Part shown: in pieces, positions 23,978-33,163 of the stretch
How the letters are laid out: every line of letters starts with the position of its first letter
Position numbering within the stretch: the stretch's first letter is position 1
Assembly (NCBI RefSeq): GCF_900141885.1
Contig: NZ_FQYY01000001.1
Span: 1 to 64,000, forward strand
Direction: 5' to 3'
DNA from: Mesonia phycicola
GTDB taxonomy: Bacteria > Bacteroidota > Bacteroidia > Flavobacteriales > Flavobacteriaceae
Length of the DNA: 64,000 nt
Program-made: the position numbers and the translations under genes
The notes under the pieces: model-generated
Databases searched by the model: none
What the model saw: only the letters and a program-made list of their open reading frames with translations
What the model was told of the DNA's origin: nothing

Positions 23978-24712
23978 ATGGAAAAAGTAAATTTTAGTGA
24001 TCTTAAAGTAGTTTTTGTAAACTGTACTTTAAAAAAATCTCCACAAGAAAGTCATACTTCGCTTTTAATTAATGTTTCTAAAAACATTTTAGACAAAGAA
24101 AACGTAAGACATGAAGAAATTAGATTAGTAGATCACGAAGTTGCTAGTGGTGTATATCCAGATATGACTGAGCACGGCTGGGATAAAGACCAATGGCCTT
24201 CTATTTTTAAAAAGATTATAGATGCAGATATTTTAATTGTTGGTACTCCAATTTGGTTAGGTGAAAAATCTAGTGAAGCTCAAAAATTGATAGAACGTTT
24301 ATATGCAATGAGCGGAATGGTAAATGATAAGGGACAATATTTATTTTACGGGAAAGTTGGTGGCTGCATAATTACAGGTAACGAAGATGGTATAAAACAT
24401 TGTGCTATGGGTATTTTATACTCATTACAACATGTTGGATATAGCATACCGCCACAAGCAGATTGCGGATGGATAGGCAAGGTTGGCCCAGGACCAAGTT
24501 ATGGAGATAAAGTGTGGAAAGGAGAAGAATTAAAAGAACCCGTAGGCTTTAATAGTGATTTTACAAATAGAAATACCACATTTATGACTTACAATCTACT
24601 TCACTTAGCTTCTATGTTAAAAGCAAATAATGGATATTCTAATTATGGAAACTCTCGAGAAAAATGGGACAATGGCACTCGTTGGAATTTTGAAAATCCC
24701 GAATACCGTTAA
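23978..24712 (+). CDS. Flavodoxin-like NAD(P)H-dependent FMN reductase
   Basis: I chose ATG 23978 (MEKVNFSDLKVVFVNCTLKK) over the upstream GTG 23942, since the flavodoxin fold starts there. About 244 residues. The FMN-binding pattern is visible in VNCTLKKSPQESHTSLL, ADILIVGTPIWLGEKSSEAQ and GCIITGNEDGIKHC. It resembles flavodoxin family proteins that reduce quinones or iron chelates. It precedes, on the same strand, an AraC/TonB iron-type locus but is separated by the oppositely oriented AraC gene. Confidence 0.8.
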   Translation: MEKVNFSDLKVVFVNCTLKKSPQESHTSLLINVSKNILDKENVRHEEIRLVDHEVASGVYPDMTEHGWDKDQWPSIFKKIIDADILIVGTPIWLGEKSSEAQKLIERLYAMSGMVNDKGQYLFYGKVGGCIITGNEDGIKHCAMGILYSLQHVGYSIPPQADCGWIGKVGPGPSYGDKVWKGEELKEPVGFNSDFTNRNTTFMTYNLLHLASMLKANNGYSNYGNSREKWDNGTRWNFENPEYR

Positions 24713-24738
24713 TTTATTAATATGCTAGGTTTTTAAAA

Positions 24739-25710
24739 TTACGTAAGTAATTCACTTGGCAAGTAACCTAACTTCTTTTTAAAAGCAACTGTAAAATGCT
24801 GCGGATTTTTATAGCCAACCTCATAAGAAGCTTGAGAAATTGTATAATCGTGCTTTAAAATTAATTCTATCGCCTTTTCTATTCTTAAACTAGTTAGGTA
24901 TTTAAATACAGGCATTTTAAATACTTCTTTAAAATCGTTTTTAAACTTAGAAGTATTAAAACCTGCTAATGCAGATAATTTTTCTATGCTTAAATCTTCT
25001 TTTAAATTAGCACGCATATAATTTTCTATTCTAATTAAATTCTCTTTATCTGCTTCTCTTAAATTGTATGTTTTAGTGGCTGAATAATTAGAAGCTAATG
25101 CCATGAGAACTAGCTCGGTTAGTTTAGCCTCTAAGTAAGATTTTTTAGTAACCCCTTCAAAAGAGCAAGTTAAAAATTCATTTATAATATTGCGTAGCTG
25201 TTTATTTACCACCAAACCTTTTTCAAAAAAAGAATAAAACTGATTTTCTTTTTTTGCTTCTAAATACTGTTTAGAATTATTTATAAATGATTTACCCATC
25301 TTGTCTTTTAAAAAAGACTCTTTAAAATAAATATTTAAAATATTCTTCTTGGTTTGAAAGTAATTATGCGTGTAAGATAACGATGGTATATAAAACAAAT
25401 TATATGTGTTTCTTGTCAAGTGATATTCTATATCATTAATAGAAATGGTTTTATTTCCCTCCATCACAAATTGAAGTAAAAAAACAGATTGACTCTGTTT
25501 TATCTGTAAAGAGTGGTTCTCTAAATTTACATTATTGTAATTTTGATGTAATACAAAAGCTTGATTTAAATGAATTTCTTTTAACTCTCCCGTACCTACA
25601 TTTAAATTAGAGTGCTTATTTTCTAATAATAAAGATGTACGCATGCCTTTATCAAAGCATTTTTTTAACTCTCCATTATTAAATCCTATACTTTTAAACC
25701 GAATTTTCAT
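24739..25710 (-). CDS. AraC-family regulator, PchR/YbtA-like
   Basis: 323 residues. A sensory N-terminal domain of about 220 residues, and two helix-turn-helix motifs at the C-terminus (LSIEKLSALAGFNTSKFKNDF and TISQASYEVGYKNPQHFTVAF, ending GYLPSELL). Divergent from a TonB-dependent receptor 100 bases away. The shared spacer has a tandem 21-bp-phased direct repeat just before the receptor promoter. PchR-type regulators sense a siderophore and activate its receptor, which fits this layout. Confidence 0.85.
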   Translation of the reverse strand: MKIRFKSIGFNNGELKKCFDKGMRTSLLLENKHSNLNVGTGELKEIHLNQAFVLHQNYNNVNLENHSLQIKQSQSVFLLQFVMEGNKTISINDIEYHLTRNTYNLFYIPSLSYTHNYFQTKKNILNIYFKESFLKDKMGKSFINNSKQYLEAKKENQFYSFFEKGLVVNKQLRNIINEFLTCSFEGVTKKSYLEAKLTELVLMALASNYSATKTYNLREADKENLIRIENYMRANLKEDLSIEKLSALAGFNTSKFKNDFKEVFKMPVFKYLTSLRIEKAIELILKHDYTISQASYEVGYKNPQHFTVAFKKKLGYLPSELLT

Positions 25711-25717
25711 TAATTCC

Positions 25718-25749
25718 TTTTACGTTATATTAAGTTCTTTTTGCGTTAT
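25718..25749 (+). promoter_or_regulatory. Tandem direct repeats (likely AraC sites) before the TonB receptor
   Basis: TTTTACGTTAT (25718-25728) and TTTTGCGTTAT (25739-25749) are identical at 10 of 11 positions and offset by exactly 21 bases, two helical turns. The second ends 21 bases before TACATTTG. This is the usual geometry of an AraC activator bound next to RNA polymerase. Confidence 0.6.
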
Positions 25750-25770
25750 TAAGAACTAATATAAACAAGA

Positions 25771-25778
25771 TACATTTG
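25771..25778 (+). promoter_or_regulatory. Predicted -7 element of the TonB receptor operon
   Basis: TACATTTG, full match to TAnnTTTG, 33 bases upstream of the GTG start at 25811. Confidence 0.55.
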
Positions 25779-25810
25779 CAAAAGTAATTGTTTTTATTAA
25801 GTCTAAATAA

Positions 25811-28225
25811 GTGAATTTAAAATTATTTCTTTTAATCTTTATTATCACCATATCTGCATACTCGCAAGATAGTCAAAATACTCTTTCAGGAAAAGTATCA
25901 GACAATTTGGGCCAATCTATTTTTGGGGCAACAGTTTCTCTTGATAATAACAAACAAGTAACCCTTACTAATAGTGATGGTTTTTACGAAATTAAAAATA
26001 TTTCTGCAGGAAAACATAGCATTAAAATCTCATATATGGGATTTTCTACAGTTACTAAAGAGATAAATTTCTCTAATAAAAATAACCTTGTTTTAAATTT
26101 TAGCTTAGAAGAAGATATTAAGTCTTTAGAAAAAGTACTTGTTAATGGTAAAACAGAAAAAACAAAAAAAGAAACAAGTGGTTTTGCCGTAAATGTAGTA
26201 AACACTAAAGAAGCTAGCCTTAGAAGTATTCAAACAAATGAATTATTAAATACAACCGTTGGAGTTAAAATTCGTCAAAATGGTGGTTTAGGCTCCGAGG
26301 TAGAATATAGTTTAAATGGTTTATCTGGTAATGCTGTACGTATATTTATAGATGGTATACCAATTTCTACTTACGGTTCCTCTTTTAGTTTAAATAGCAT
26401 CCCACCTTCTATGATTAAAAACATTGAAGTATATAAAGGTGTAGTACCAGGACATTTAGCAGACGATGCTTTGGGCGGTGCCATTAATATAATTTTAAAT
26501 AAAGATGCTAAAACAAATTTAAATGCATCAATTTCTTACGGTTCTTTCAATACTTTACAAGCTAGCATCAATGGTCTATATCGTTTTGAAGAATCTGGAT
26601 TTACGGTAAAAGCATCTCTTTTTCATAATTATTCAGACAATGACTATAAAGTTTCAGGAAGAAGTGTTGTAGTAACTGGTTTAGGTGGAGTACAGACCCC
26701 TATTACAGCAAGACGATTTAACGATGCTTATAGATCTACCGGAGGTATAGCGCAAGTTGGTTTTACCAATGTAAAATGGGCAGATCAATTTTTTGTAGGA
26801 GTTACAGGGTCTGATGATTATAAAGAAGTACAACACGGTGCTTTCATGACAATTACTCCATATAAAGATCGTTTTTTAGAATCTGATGCTTTATTAGCTA
26901 ATTTAACCTACCAAAAGAAAGATTTATTTACTAAAGGTTTAGACGTAAACATTAATGGTGTTTACGGGAAAAGAAACCGTATGGTGAATGATACGGTTGC
27001 TTGGGCTTATAGCTGGACTGGAGAAAGAGCTATAGACTATAAAGGAGATGAATATCAATATACCTGGAGATCTCAACAAGAAGGTGGCCCTACTTTAGCT
27101 AAAATTAAAAGAAAAGTGGCTTCTATAAGAACAGGTGTTTCTTATAGCATTAATAAACACCACAAAATTTTAGCAAATCACGTATATAGTGGCATAGATA
27201 GAGAAGATAGTGATGCTTTAAAATCTGTATTAGAAAATACTTTTGTAGGCACAAGAGATTTGCACAAAAATATATTCTCACTAAGTTATGAGTTAACAGC
27301 TTTTAAAAATAAATTAAGAGCTAGCATTTTTGGTAAACATTATCATCAAAAAACAATTAGTATAGATCCTGCAATTGTACAAGATGATAACGGAAATAAT
27401 ATAATAGTAGATGAAGAAATTAGCAGTGATAACAAATATGAAGGTTATGGTTTTGCTGCATCTTATGCTATAATACCAGAAATTACCTTATTAGCTTCTG
27501 CAGAAAAAGCTATTCGTTTACCAAATGAAACAGAAGTATTTGGTAACGATGGTGACAATGTAGTTGCAAACCCATACATAAATCCAGAACAGAGCAAAAA
27601 TTATAATCTTGGTTTTAAATTTGGAAACTTTCATATTAAAAAACACACCTTCTCTGTCGCTACAAATCTTTTTACAAGAAATATAGAAGATAGAATTGGT
27701 TTACCTATTGAAACTTCTTTAAATATTGATGATGAATTAATTGTTTACGTAAACCAAGGAAGTGGTACCTCTAAAGGTTTTGATGCTCAGTTAAATTATA
27801 CTTATAATAAAAATTTTGGATTTAATTTTAATGTCTCACGTTTTGAATTAGACATTGTAAGTAACGGTATAGAAATAGATGTACCAAACACCCCATTTTT
27901 CACAATGAATGGTGGCTTACGTTATTCATTTAAAGATCTTATTCAAAAGAAATCTAGGGTAAATCTTTTCTATACAATGTATTTTACAGATGAATTTTCA
28001 TACCTGCCTGCACAAGGATCTAATACAGTAGGAGATGAATTTTTTAAAATACCTAGACAATTACAACAAGATTTAGGAATAAGCTATGTTTTCCCTAACA
28101 AAAAATTAGTGGCAAGCTTTGATATCAAAAATATTTTTGATGAAGCTGTATATGATAATTTATCTGTACAAAAGCCAGGAAGAGCATTTTACTTTAAACT
28201 TAATTATTCAATAAATAAATTTTAA
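25811..28225 (+). CDS. TonB-dependent outer-membrane receptor (siderophore type)
   Basis: 804 residues, GTG start. A signal peptide ends SAYSQ; a carboxypeptidase-regulatory-like domain (about 24-110: LSGKVSDNLGQSIFGATVSL) precedes the plug (VEYSLNGLSGNAVRIFIDGIP, EVYKGVVPGHLADDALGGAI) and a 22-strand barrel ending FYFKLNYSINKF. It imports a ligand using TonB energy. With the divergent PchR-like AraC protein and the DUF4374 lipoprotein 18 bases downstream, a ferric siderophore is the most likely ligand. Confidence 0.9.
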   Translation: MNLKLFLLIFIITISAYSQDSQNTLSGKVSDNLGQSIFGATVSLDNNKQVTLTNSDGFYEIKNISAGKHSIKISYMGFSTVTKEINFSNKNNLVLNFSLEEDIKSLEKVLVNGKTEKTKKETSGFAVNVVNTKEASLRSIQTNELLNTTVGVKIRQNGGLGSEVEYSLNGLSGNAVRIFIDGIPISTYGSSFSLNSIPPSMIKNIEVYKGVVPGHLADDALGGAINIILNKDAKTNLNASISYGSFNTLQASINGLYRFEESGFTVKASLFHNYSDNDYKVSGRSVVVTGLGGVQTPITARRFNDAYRSTGGIAQVGFTNVKWADQFFVGVTGSDDYKEVQHGAFMTITPYKDRFLESDALLANLTYQKKDLFTKGLDVNINGVYGKRNRMVNDTVAWAYSWTGERAIDYKGDEYQYTWRSQQEGGPTLAKIKRKVASIRTGVSYSINKHHKILANHVYSGIDREDSDALKSVLENTFVGTRDLHKNIFSLSYELTAFKNKLRASIFGKHYHQKTISIDPAIVQDDNGNNIIVDEEISSDNKYEGYGFAASYAIIPEITLLASAEKAIRLPNETEVFGNDGDNVVANPYINPEQSKNYNLGFKFGNFHIKKHTFSVATNLFTRNIEDRIGLPIETSLNIDDELIVYVNQGSGTSKGFDAQLNYTYNKNFGFNFNVSRFELDIVSNGIEIDVPNTPFFTMNGGLRYSFKDLIQKKSRVNLFYTMYFTDEFSYLPAQGSNTVGDEFFKIPRQLQQDLGISYVFPNKKLVASFDIKNIFDEAVYDNLSVQKPGRAFYFKLNYSINKF

Positions 28226-28243
28226 CCTTTCAAACAAAAACTA

Positions 28244-29581
28244 ATGAAACGTAAATCAATGAACATGAAAAGACTAGCTTTACTAGCAATTTCTATTGGT
28301 GTATTGGCATCTTGTAGTAGCGATGATGACAGTAGTACAGACACAGCTACAAATCCAAACGATTCTAGATGGATTACTGTTGCTGCAGCAAAAATGGGTG
28401 ATGATCCAGGTGATGGTAATGGAGGTACATTAATTTACTCTGTAAGTAGTGAAGATGCTAAAAATCCAGAAGTCTCTATTGAAGCTTTTGATAATGGTTT
28501 TATAGCTCCATCTAACAGAACTGCTAGATTACAATCATCTGAAGACGGTAATACTATCTTTAACATTAGTTATGCTGGTGATACTGGTGGTAACTATACA
28601 AAATACACTGTAGGTGGTGGACAAACTTTTACGCAAACAGGTAGTGAAATAAGTATTGCACCATACGTAGGAACAGCTCCTAGATGGATTAAATTATTTG
28701 ATGGTGACAAAACTGGATCTGCAGTTTATGTTAATACAGAAAATGAATTTGATGAAGAAGGTAATTATACTAGAACAGAAGCTACTATTGGAGTAGTAAC
28801 TTTAGATTTAGAAAACTCTTTAATTAACAACTTCCAAGAGCATAGCGTTCCTTTAAGTGCAGAAGAAGAAGCTGCTGGATATTATATCTCTAGAATAGAT
28901 ATGCCAACTTTAAATGCAGCTGGAGATAAATTATACATTGGTGCACGTTTAAGTAAACTTGATCCTGCTACTACAGAAAGTGATAGCGATTATGAAATTT
29001 TAGGTTCTAAAACTATTGTATTAGACTACCCTTCTCTATTAAACCCAACTGTAATTACATCAACTGTAGGTCATGGTAATACAAACGGATACCGTAGTAT
29101 TAATGCTTTTGAATATAACGGAAGTGTTTACCAGGCAAACCAAAGTGATCCAGAAGGTTCTCACATCTTAAAGATTGATGCAGATAATCAATATGATGAT
29201 TCTTACGACTTTAATTTAGATGATGCTTTAGGTGTTCAAGGAGCTTATGTATTAGCTTGGAGACCAGCAGCTAATGGTAAAGCTGTATTAGCTTACCGTC
29301 ACGATGGTTCTGCAGAAGGTGTTGCAGGTGCACAAGGATTTTTTGCTTTAGTAGATTTAAATGCTAAAACGGCTACAAAAATTGACGCAATTCCTTACGA
29401 CCCAGATTTCTACTTATTCCAATACCAAGGTTTTGTAGTTGATGGAACTGAGATTTACTTAACTCAAGCTCCTGTAGGAGAAAATGGAAATATTTATGTA
29501 GTAGATACAGAAACTGGTGAAGTTATTAAAGGTGCTGAATTAGTTAACGTAACAGGAAGCCACTTTATAGGTACTTTCTAA
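28244..29581 (+). CDS. DUF4374 lipoprotein
   Basis: 445 residues; an internal start at 28265 (MKRLALLAIS) is equally possible. Lipobox LASC followed by SSDDDSSTD, a surface-export lead. The body is a beta-propeller-like repeat protein of the DUF4374 family (SRWITVAAAKMGDD at the start, SHFIGTF at the end). DUF4374 proteins are usually encoded next to siderophore TonB receptors and may bind the ligand at the cell surface. Same operon as the receptor; strong terminator after it. Confidence 0.85.
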   Translation: MKRKSMNMKRLALLAISIGVLASCSSDDDSSTDTATNPNDSRWITVAAAKMGDDPGDGNGGTLIYSVSSEDAKNPEVSIEAFDNGFIAPSNRTARLQSSEDGNTIFNISYAGDTGGNYTKYTVGGGQTFTQTGSEISIAPYVGTAPRWIKLFDGDKTGSAVYVNTENEFDEEGNYTRTEATIGVVTLDLENSLINNFQEHSVPLSAEEEAAGYYISRIDMPTLNAAGDKLYIGARLSKLDPATTESDSDYEILGSKTIVLDYPSLLNPTVITSTVGHGNTNGYRSINAFEYNGSVYQANQSDPEGSHILKIDADNQYDDSYDFNLDDALGVQGAYVLAWRPAANGKAVLAYRHDGSAEGVAGAQGFFALVDLNAKTATKIDAIPYDPDFYLFQYQGFVVDGTEIYLTQAPVGENGNIYVVDTETGEVIKGAELVNVTGSHFIGTF

Positions 29582-29606
29582 CACACACACACATAATAAT
29601 TTATTA

Positions 29607-29647
29607 AAATCCCTATCTGATAAATTCAGGTAGGGATTTTTTTGTTT
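29607..29647 (+). terminator. Rho-independent terminator
   Basis: AAATCCCTATCTGA pairs with TCAGGTAGGGATTT, then a T run. A short AC-dinucleotide tract precedes it (29580-29592). Confidence 0.8.
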
Positions 29648-29706
29648 AATTATGAAAACAGGAATAATTTTTGTGAATAGAACACAGAAACTTAATTTAA
29701 AATTCT

Positions 29707-30627
29707 ATGGGCTTCAGATTTACTATTTTATGTTTAGTATTATTTGCGTGTATTAGTTGTAATTCAGAAAAAAATAACAAAACAGAATTAGCTGTTGTTA
29801 CAAAACAAGACAACTCTACCACTACTAATAATAAGTTTAATGACTATTGGTATACAGGTAAAGCCGAACTAAACAGCTACGAGCTCAAACAAGCTAGATA
29901 TAATGAAATAAGAGACGGAGAAGTTGTCTTGATATTTGTAACAGAACCATTTTCTTTAAGCAAACAAGTAAAGCTAGATAGACCCGATAAAGCTGGGAAA
30001 GACAAAGTAACGGTAATGAAATTGAACCAAGTACGTAAGTTTAATACTGGTATTTATGATTATTCTATTGTTACATCTACTTTTACACCTGTAGACACAC
30101 AAAACCACCCTTTAACCTTAAAATCTACCACTAGTATTCAAGAATGGTGTGGACAAACATTCACGCAATTAAACTTAGACCAAAAAAAATACAACTTTCA
30201 GCAATTTACTTATTTTGAATCTACAGGAGATGAAAAAAAACAATTTGATGCTGCTTTACTAGAAGAAGATTTAATGACGCGTATTCGTATAAACAATGGG
30301 CAATTACCTTTAGGAGAGATAGACTTAATCCCCTCTACCCTATACAGTAGATCATCTCATAAAAACTTACAACCAGAAAAAGCTAAAATTTCTAAAACCG
30401 AAAATAAAAAATCTATTACTTATAAAATAGAATACTCTACGCTAAATAGAACAATTACTATAGAATCAGAGAAAAATTTTCCTTTTAAAATTTTAGGTTG
30501 GATAGAAGATAATGGAAGTGATTTAATTACTACTGCCCGTTTAAAATCTAGTATAAATGAGCCATACTGGAAACAAAAAAGCGTGAAAGATGAGGCTAAA
30601 AGAAAAGAATTAATGTTATCAAAATAA
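29707..30627 (+). CDS. Lipoprotein of unknown function
   Basis: 306 residues, lipobox ACISC (Cys18). The mature part begins with an Asn/Thr-rich linker and then KFNDYWYTGKAELNSYELKQARYNEIRDGEVVLIFVTEPF. Homologues in flavobacteria are often labelled septum formation inhibitor Maf, but no Maf nucleotide-pyrophosphatase motif is visible, so that name looks wrong. Function unknown. It follows the DUF4374 terminator and may be independently expressed. Confidence 0.65.
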   Translation: MGFRFTILCLVLFACISCNSEKNNKTELAVVTKQDNSTTTNNKFNDYWYTGKAELNSYELKQARYNEIRDGEVVLIFVTEPFSLSKQVKLDRPDKAGKDKVTVMKLNQVRKFNTGIYDYSIVTSTFTPVDTQNHPLTLKSTTSIQEWCGQTFTQLNLDQKKYNFQQFTYFESTGDEKKQFDAALLEEDLMTRIRINNGQLPLGEIDLIPSTLYSRSSHKNLQPEKAKISKTENKKSITYKIEYSTLNRTITIESEKNFPFKILGWIEDNGSDLITTARLKSSINEPYWKQKSVKDEAKRKELMLSK

Positions 30628-30778
30628 ATTAATTTTAAGTAAAACAATCTTTTTTTAACGATTTTAATAGCTAGATAGTAAAGAAATCCTAAAAAAGGAG
30701 ACTGTAATGTTGTTCAACTAAATCTACAACTGAAATAATTTAATCTTATTTATAAATTAAATATTCAGTAATTAAAAT

Positions 30779-31339
30779 ATGAATAACATTTTAGACGACT
30801 TAAAAACTGAAAATAATTTTGCATTTGGGAAATTATACAAAGAAAATTTTTCTAAAATTTTAAGCTTTGTAAAAAATAATAATGGTAGCAAAATAGATGC
30901 TGAAGATTTATTTCAAGATGCTATGCTTGTTCTCGTAGAAAAATTAAGGCAAGATCACTTCTTATTAACCGCTTCTATCAACACTTACGTATATGCTATT
31001 TGTAAAAACTTGTGGTTTAAAAAACTTAGAAGCAGAAATTTTGAATTGTCTATTGATGAAATTCAATCTTATCACTTCCAAGAGTCTATTAATGAATCTA
31101 TAGAAAATGAGAAGAACTACTCAGAAAAACTAAAAGGTTACTTATTAAAAATTACAAATCACTGTAGTAAACTTATTCATGACATTTTTTTTAATGAAAA
31201 AGAAATAGATCAAATTCAAAAAGATTACGGCTATTCTAGTAAGCATAACGCTCAAAATCAAAAACATAAGTGCGTACAGCAAATTAGAAAAATTAAACTG
31301 GAAGAAGAAAAATTAAAAAAAAATAATTCTATTGGGTGA
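30779..31339 (+). CDS. ECF-type RNA polymerase sigma factor
   Basis: 186 residues. Region 2 (DAEDLFQDAMLVLVEKLRQ, then YVYAICKNLWFKKLRS) is clear. Region 4 is divergent but has KEIDQIQKDYGYSSKHNAQNQKHKCVQQIRK, a recognisable helix-turn-helix. No anti-sigma gene follows; instead YceI, OsmC and DoxX-like genes lie downstream on the same strand, a possible stress regulon. Confidence 0.85.
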   Translation: MNNILDDLKTENNFAFGKLYKENFSKILSFVKNNNGSKIDAEDLFQDAMLVLVEKLRQDHFLLTASINTYVYAICKNLWFKKLRSRNFELSIDEIQSYHFQESINESIENEKNYSEKLKGYLLKITNHCSKLIHDIFFNEKEIDQIQKDYGYSSKHNAQNQKHKCVQQIRKIKLEEEKLKKNNSIG

Positions 31340-31411
31340 TTTTTTAGAAACAATGGTATAAAGGTATAGATAGTTCATTTTGGCTATCCTAACTTTTATA
31401 AAATTTAAACC

Positions 31412-32014
31412 ATGTTTTTAAAAATTAAAAAAATAACATTTGCGGCTGTTTTAGCCATACTAAGCATTTACACTTCTAACGCTCAAGAAGCAACCTCTTG
31501 GAAAATAGATAAAGCACATACTTTTGTTAATTTTTCTATCAATCATTTCTTCTCTTCTGTACCAGGAAACTTTACCGAGTTTGATGGAGATTTCTATTTT
31601 GACGCTAACAATTTAGAAACCAGCAAGGCAAATTTTACCATTGCCAGCAACAGTGTAAATACAAGAAATGAAAAAAGAGATAATCACTTGTTATCTACAG
31701 ATTTTTTTGACGCCAAAAATTATTCAAATATCACTTTCAAATCAACCAAATTTGAAAAACAATCTGATAAAGAATACTTACTTCACGGTAAACTAACCAT
31801 AAAAAATAAAACTAAAAACATCACTCTTGTTATGAAAATTACAGGAGAAATGGAACATCCTATGATGAAAGGCACCAGTGTTTTAGGAGTAAATTTTAAC
31901 ACCTCTATTAATAGAACAGATTATGGAGTTGGTACAGGAGATTGGGCTACTACAATGGTTGTAGGAGACGAAGTAAATATTAACATTCCAATGGAATTAA
32001 CTCATAAAAAATAA
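31412..32014 (+). CDS. YceI-family lipid-binding protein
   Basis: 200 residues with signal peptide ending SNAQ. The YceI start WKIDKAHTFVNFSINHF and inner motifs (NTRNEKRDNHLLSTDFFDAKNY, VLGVNFNTSINRTDYGVG) are complete. YceI forms a lipocalin-like barrel that binds isoprenoids such as polyprenyl pyrophosphate in the periplasm. It is 6 bases upstream of the OsmC-like gene and follows the sigma factor, a grouping suggestive of envelope or oxidative stress. Confidence 0.9.
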   Translation: MFLKIKKITFAAVLAILSIYTSNAQEATSWKIDKAHTFVNFSINHFFSSVPGNFTEFDGDFYFDANNLETSKANFTIASNSVNTRNEKRDNHLLSTDFFDAKNYSNITFKSTKFEKQSDKEYLLHGKLTIKNKTKNITLVMKITGEMEHPMMKGTSVLGVNFNTSINRTDYGVGTGDWATTMVVGDEVNINIPMELTHKK

Positions 32015-32020
32015 AATATC

Positions 32021-32428
32021 ATGGCTACAGTTATTAAAATTAAAAACCTTATCGAAGGTTACCAAAGTATTATTACAAACGGCACACACAGCATTGTTGG
32101 TGACGAACCTATAAAAAGTAAAGGGACAGACTTAGGTTTAGCTCCTTCAGAATTAGTATTAAGCGGTCTAGCGATGTGCAAAGTAGCAACTATTAGATAC
32201 ATTGCTAGAATGAAGAATTGGGAAATTGGAGAAGTAAATGCAGAACTCTCTCAAGAAGTAAAACGAGAACCTAACGGGTTAAAAACAAATATAAAAGTTG
32301 CTATTCATATTGAAGGTGATATTACACAAGAACAAAGAGATGAGTTATTAAAACAGGCAAACGCATGTTACATACATAGACAAATTATGGGCGAGTGGAA
32401 TATTGAACACGCAACAGAATTAAAATAA
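32021..32428 (+). CDS. OsmC-family peroxiredoxin-like protein
   Basis: 135 residues, slightly short for OsmC/Ohr but complete. It has the two family Cys positions: LAMCKVATIRYIA (the peroxidatic Cys region) and ANACYIHRQIMG. GTDLGLAPSELVLSGLAMC is the usual helix start. It would reduce organic hydroperoxides or handle sulfur metabolites in the cytoplasm. Probably co-transcribed with YceI and the DoxX-like gene. Confidence 0.85.
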   Translation: MATVIKIKNLIEGYQSIITNGTHSIVGDEPIKSKGTDLGLAPSELVLSGLAMCKVATIRYIARMKNWEIGEVNAELSQEVKREPNGLKTNIKVAIHIEGDITQEQRDELLKQANACYIHRQIMGEWNIEHATELK

Positions 32429-32444
32429 ATTTTACTTTAAAAAA

Positions 32445-32870
32445 TTGAAAATGAAAAAAACTAGAAAAATTTTTATTGCAAGTACTAGCCTTCTAATTGG
32501 CTTAGTATTTATAAGGTTTTCACTTTCTAAACTAACCAGCAACCCAATGGTGGTAGAACAGTTTATAGAAATGGCTAAACCTATTGGCGTAGACCCTACA
32601 TTTTTTAGAATGTCTACAGGAGTATTGTTACTAATCATAGCGGTTTTATACATCTTAAGCGCTTTGGGTGTAATATTTAAAAGTAAAAAACCTAATCCAC
32701 TTGTGTATTTATTAGGTATAGGTATAATGTTAGGTGCATTATTATCTGAATTTTTATTACGTACAGAACCTAAATGGATGCTAGTGGTTATAGCACTATT
32801 TATTACTACCTTTTCTACTATAAATTTTTTAATGCTAAGAAATAGTAAGCTAAACACAATTACCGCATAA
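32445..32870 (+). CDS. DoxX-like membrane protein
   Basis: 141 residues, four transmembrane helices. Features of the DoxX-like family are seen in GLVFIRFSLSKLTSNPMVVEQF and GVDPTFFRMSTGVLLLIIAVLYI, and the last helix is followed by a polar tail. DoxX proteins associate with redox and thiol stress systems, but their activity is not settled. Last gene of the sigma-YceI-OsmC-DoxX group; a hairpin terminator follows 16 bases after the stop. Confidence 0.7.
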   Translation: MKMKKTRKIFIASTSLLIGLVFIRFSLSKLTSNPMVVEQFIEMAKPIGVDPTFFRMSTGVLLLIIAVLYILSALGVIFKSKKPNPLVYLLGIGIMLGALLSEFLLRTEPKWMLVVIALFITTFSTINFLMLRNSKLNTITA

Positions 32871-32885
32871 TAGTTATCTAGCTCT

Positions 32886-32912
32886 AAACCTTTATAAAAA
32901 TTATAAAGGTTT
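32886..32912 (+). terminator. Terminator hairpin
   Basis: AAACCTTTATAA pairs with TTATAAAGGTTT around a short loop, followed by AT-rich sequence but not a clean T run. Confidence 0.5.
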
Positions 32913-32932
32913 AAAATTACTATTAAAAAAAC

Positions 32933-33039
32933 GGCTACAATAAAGTTTATAAATCACCCCACACTTCCCTCCCCCAAGAAATTTATAAAATTTCTGGAAG
33001 TGGCTTTAAGTCAAGATTTATACACTAAATATTGTAGCC
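32933..33039. repeat. 107-base nested hairpin element (possible structured RNA or miniature element)
   Basis: Four nested stems: GGCTACAATA/TATTGTAGCC (32933-32942 with 33030-33039, 10/10), GTTTATAAATC/GATTTATACAC (32945-32955 with 33015-33025, 10/11), CACTTCC/GGAAGTG (32962-32968 with 32996-33002, 7/7) and AGAAATTT/AAATTTCT (32977-32984 with 32988-32995, 8/8). A C-rich single strand (CCCTCCCCC) stands out in this AT-rich genome. No coding potential. It may be a transcribed structured RNA or a short palindromic repeat element; no second copy is in the window. Confidence 0.6.
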
Positions 33040-33163
33040 TATTTTATTTTAAAAAACACTTTTTATTTAATAAAAAAACAAACAATTAAAAGTATTTATA
33101 ACCAAGCATTAGTAAATTTGCTCTACCAATAAAATATATACTTACTATAACAACTTAACCCCC

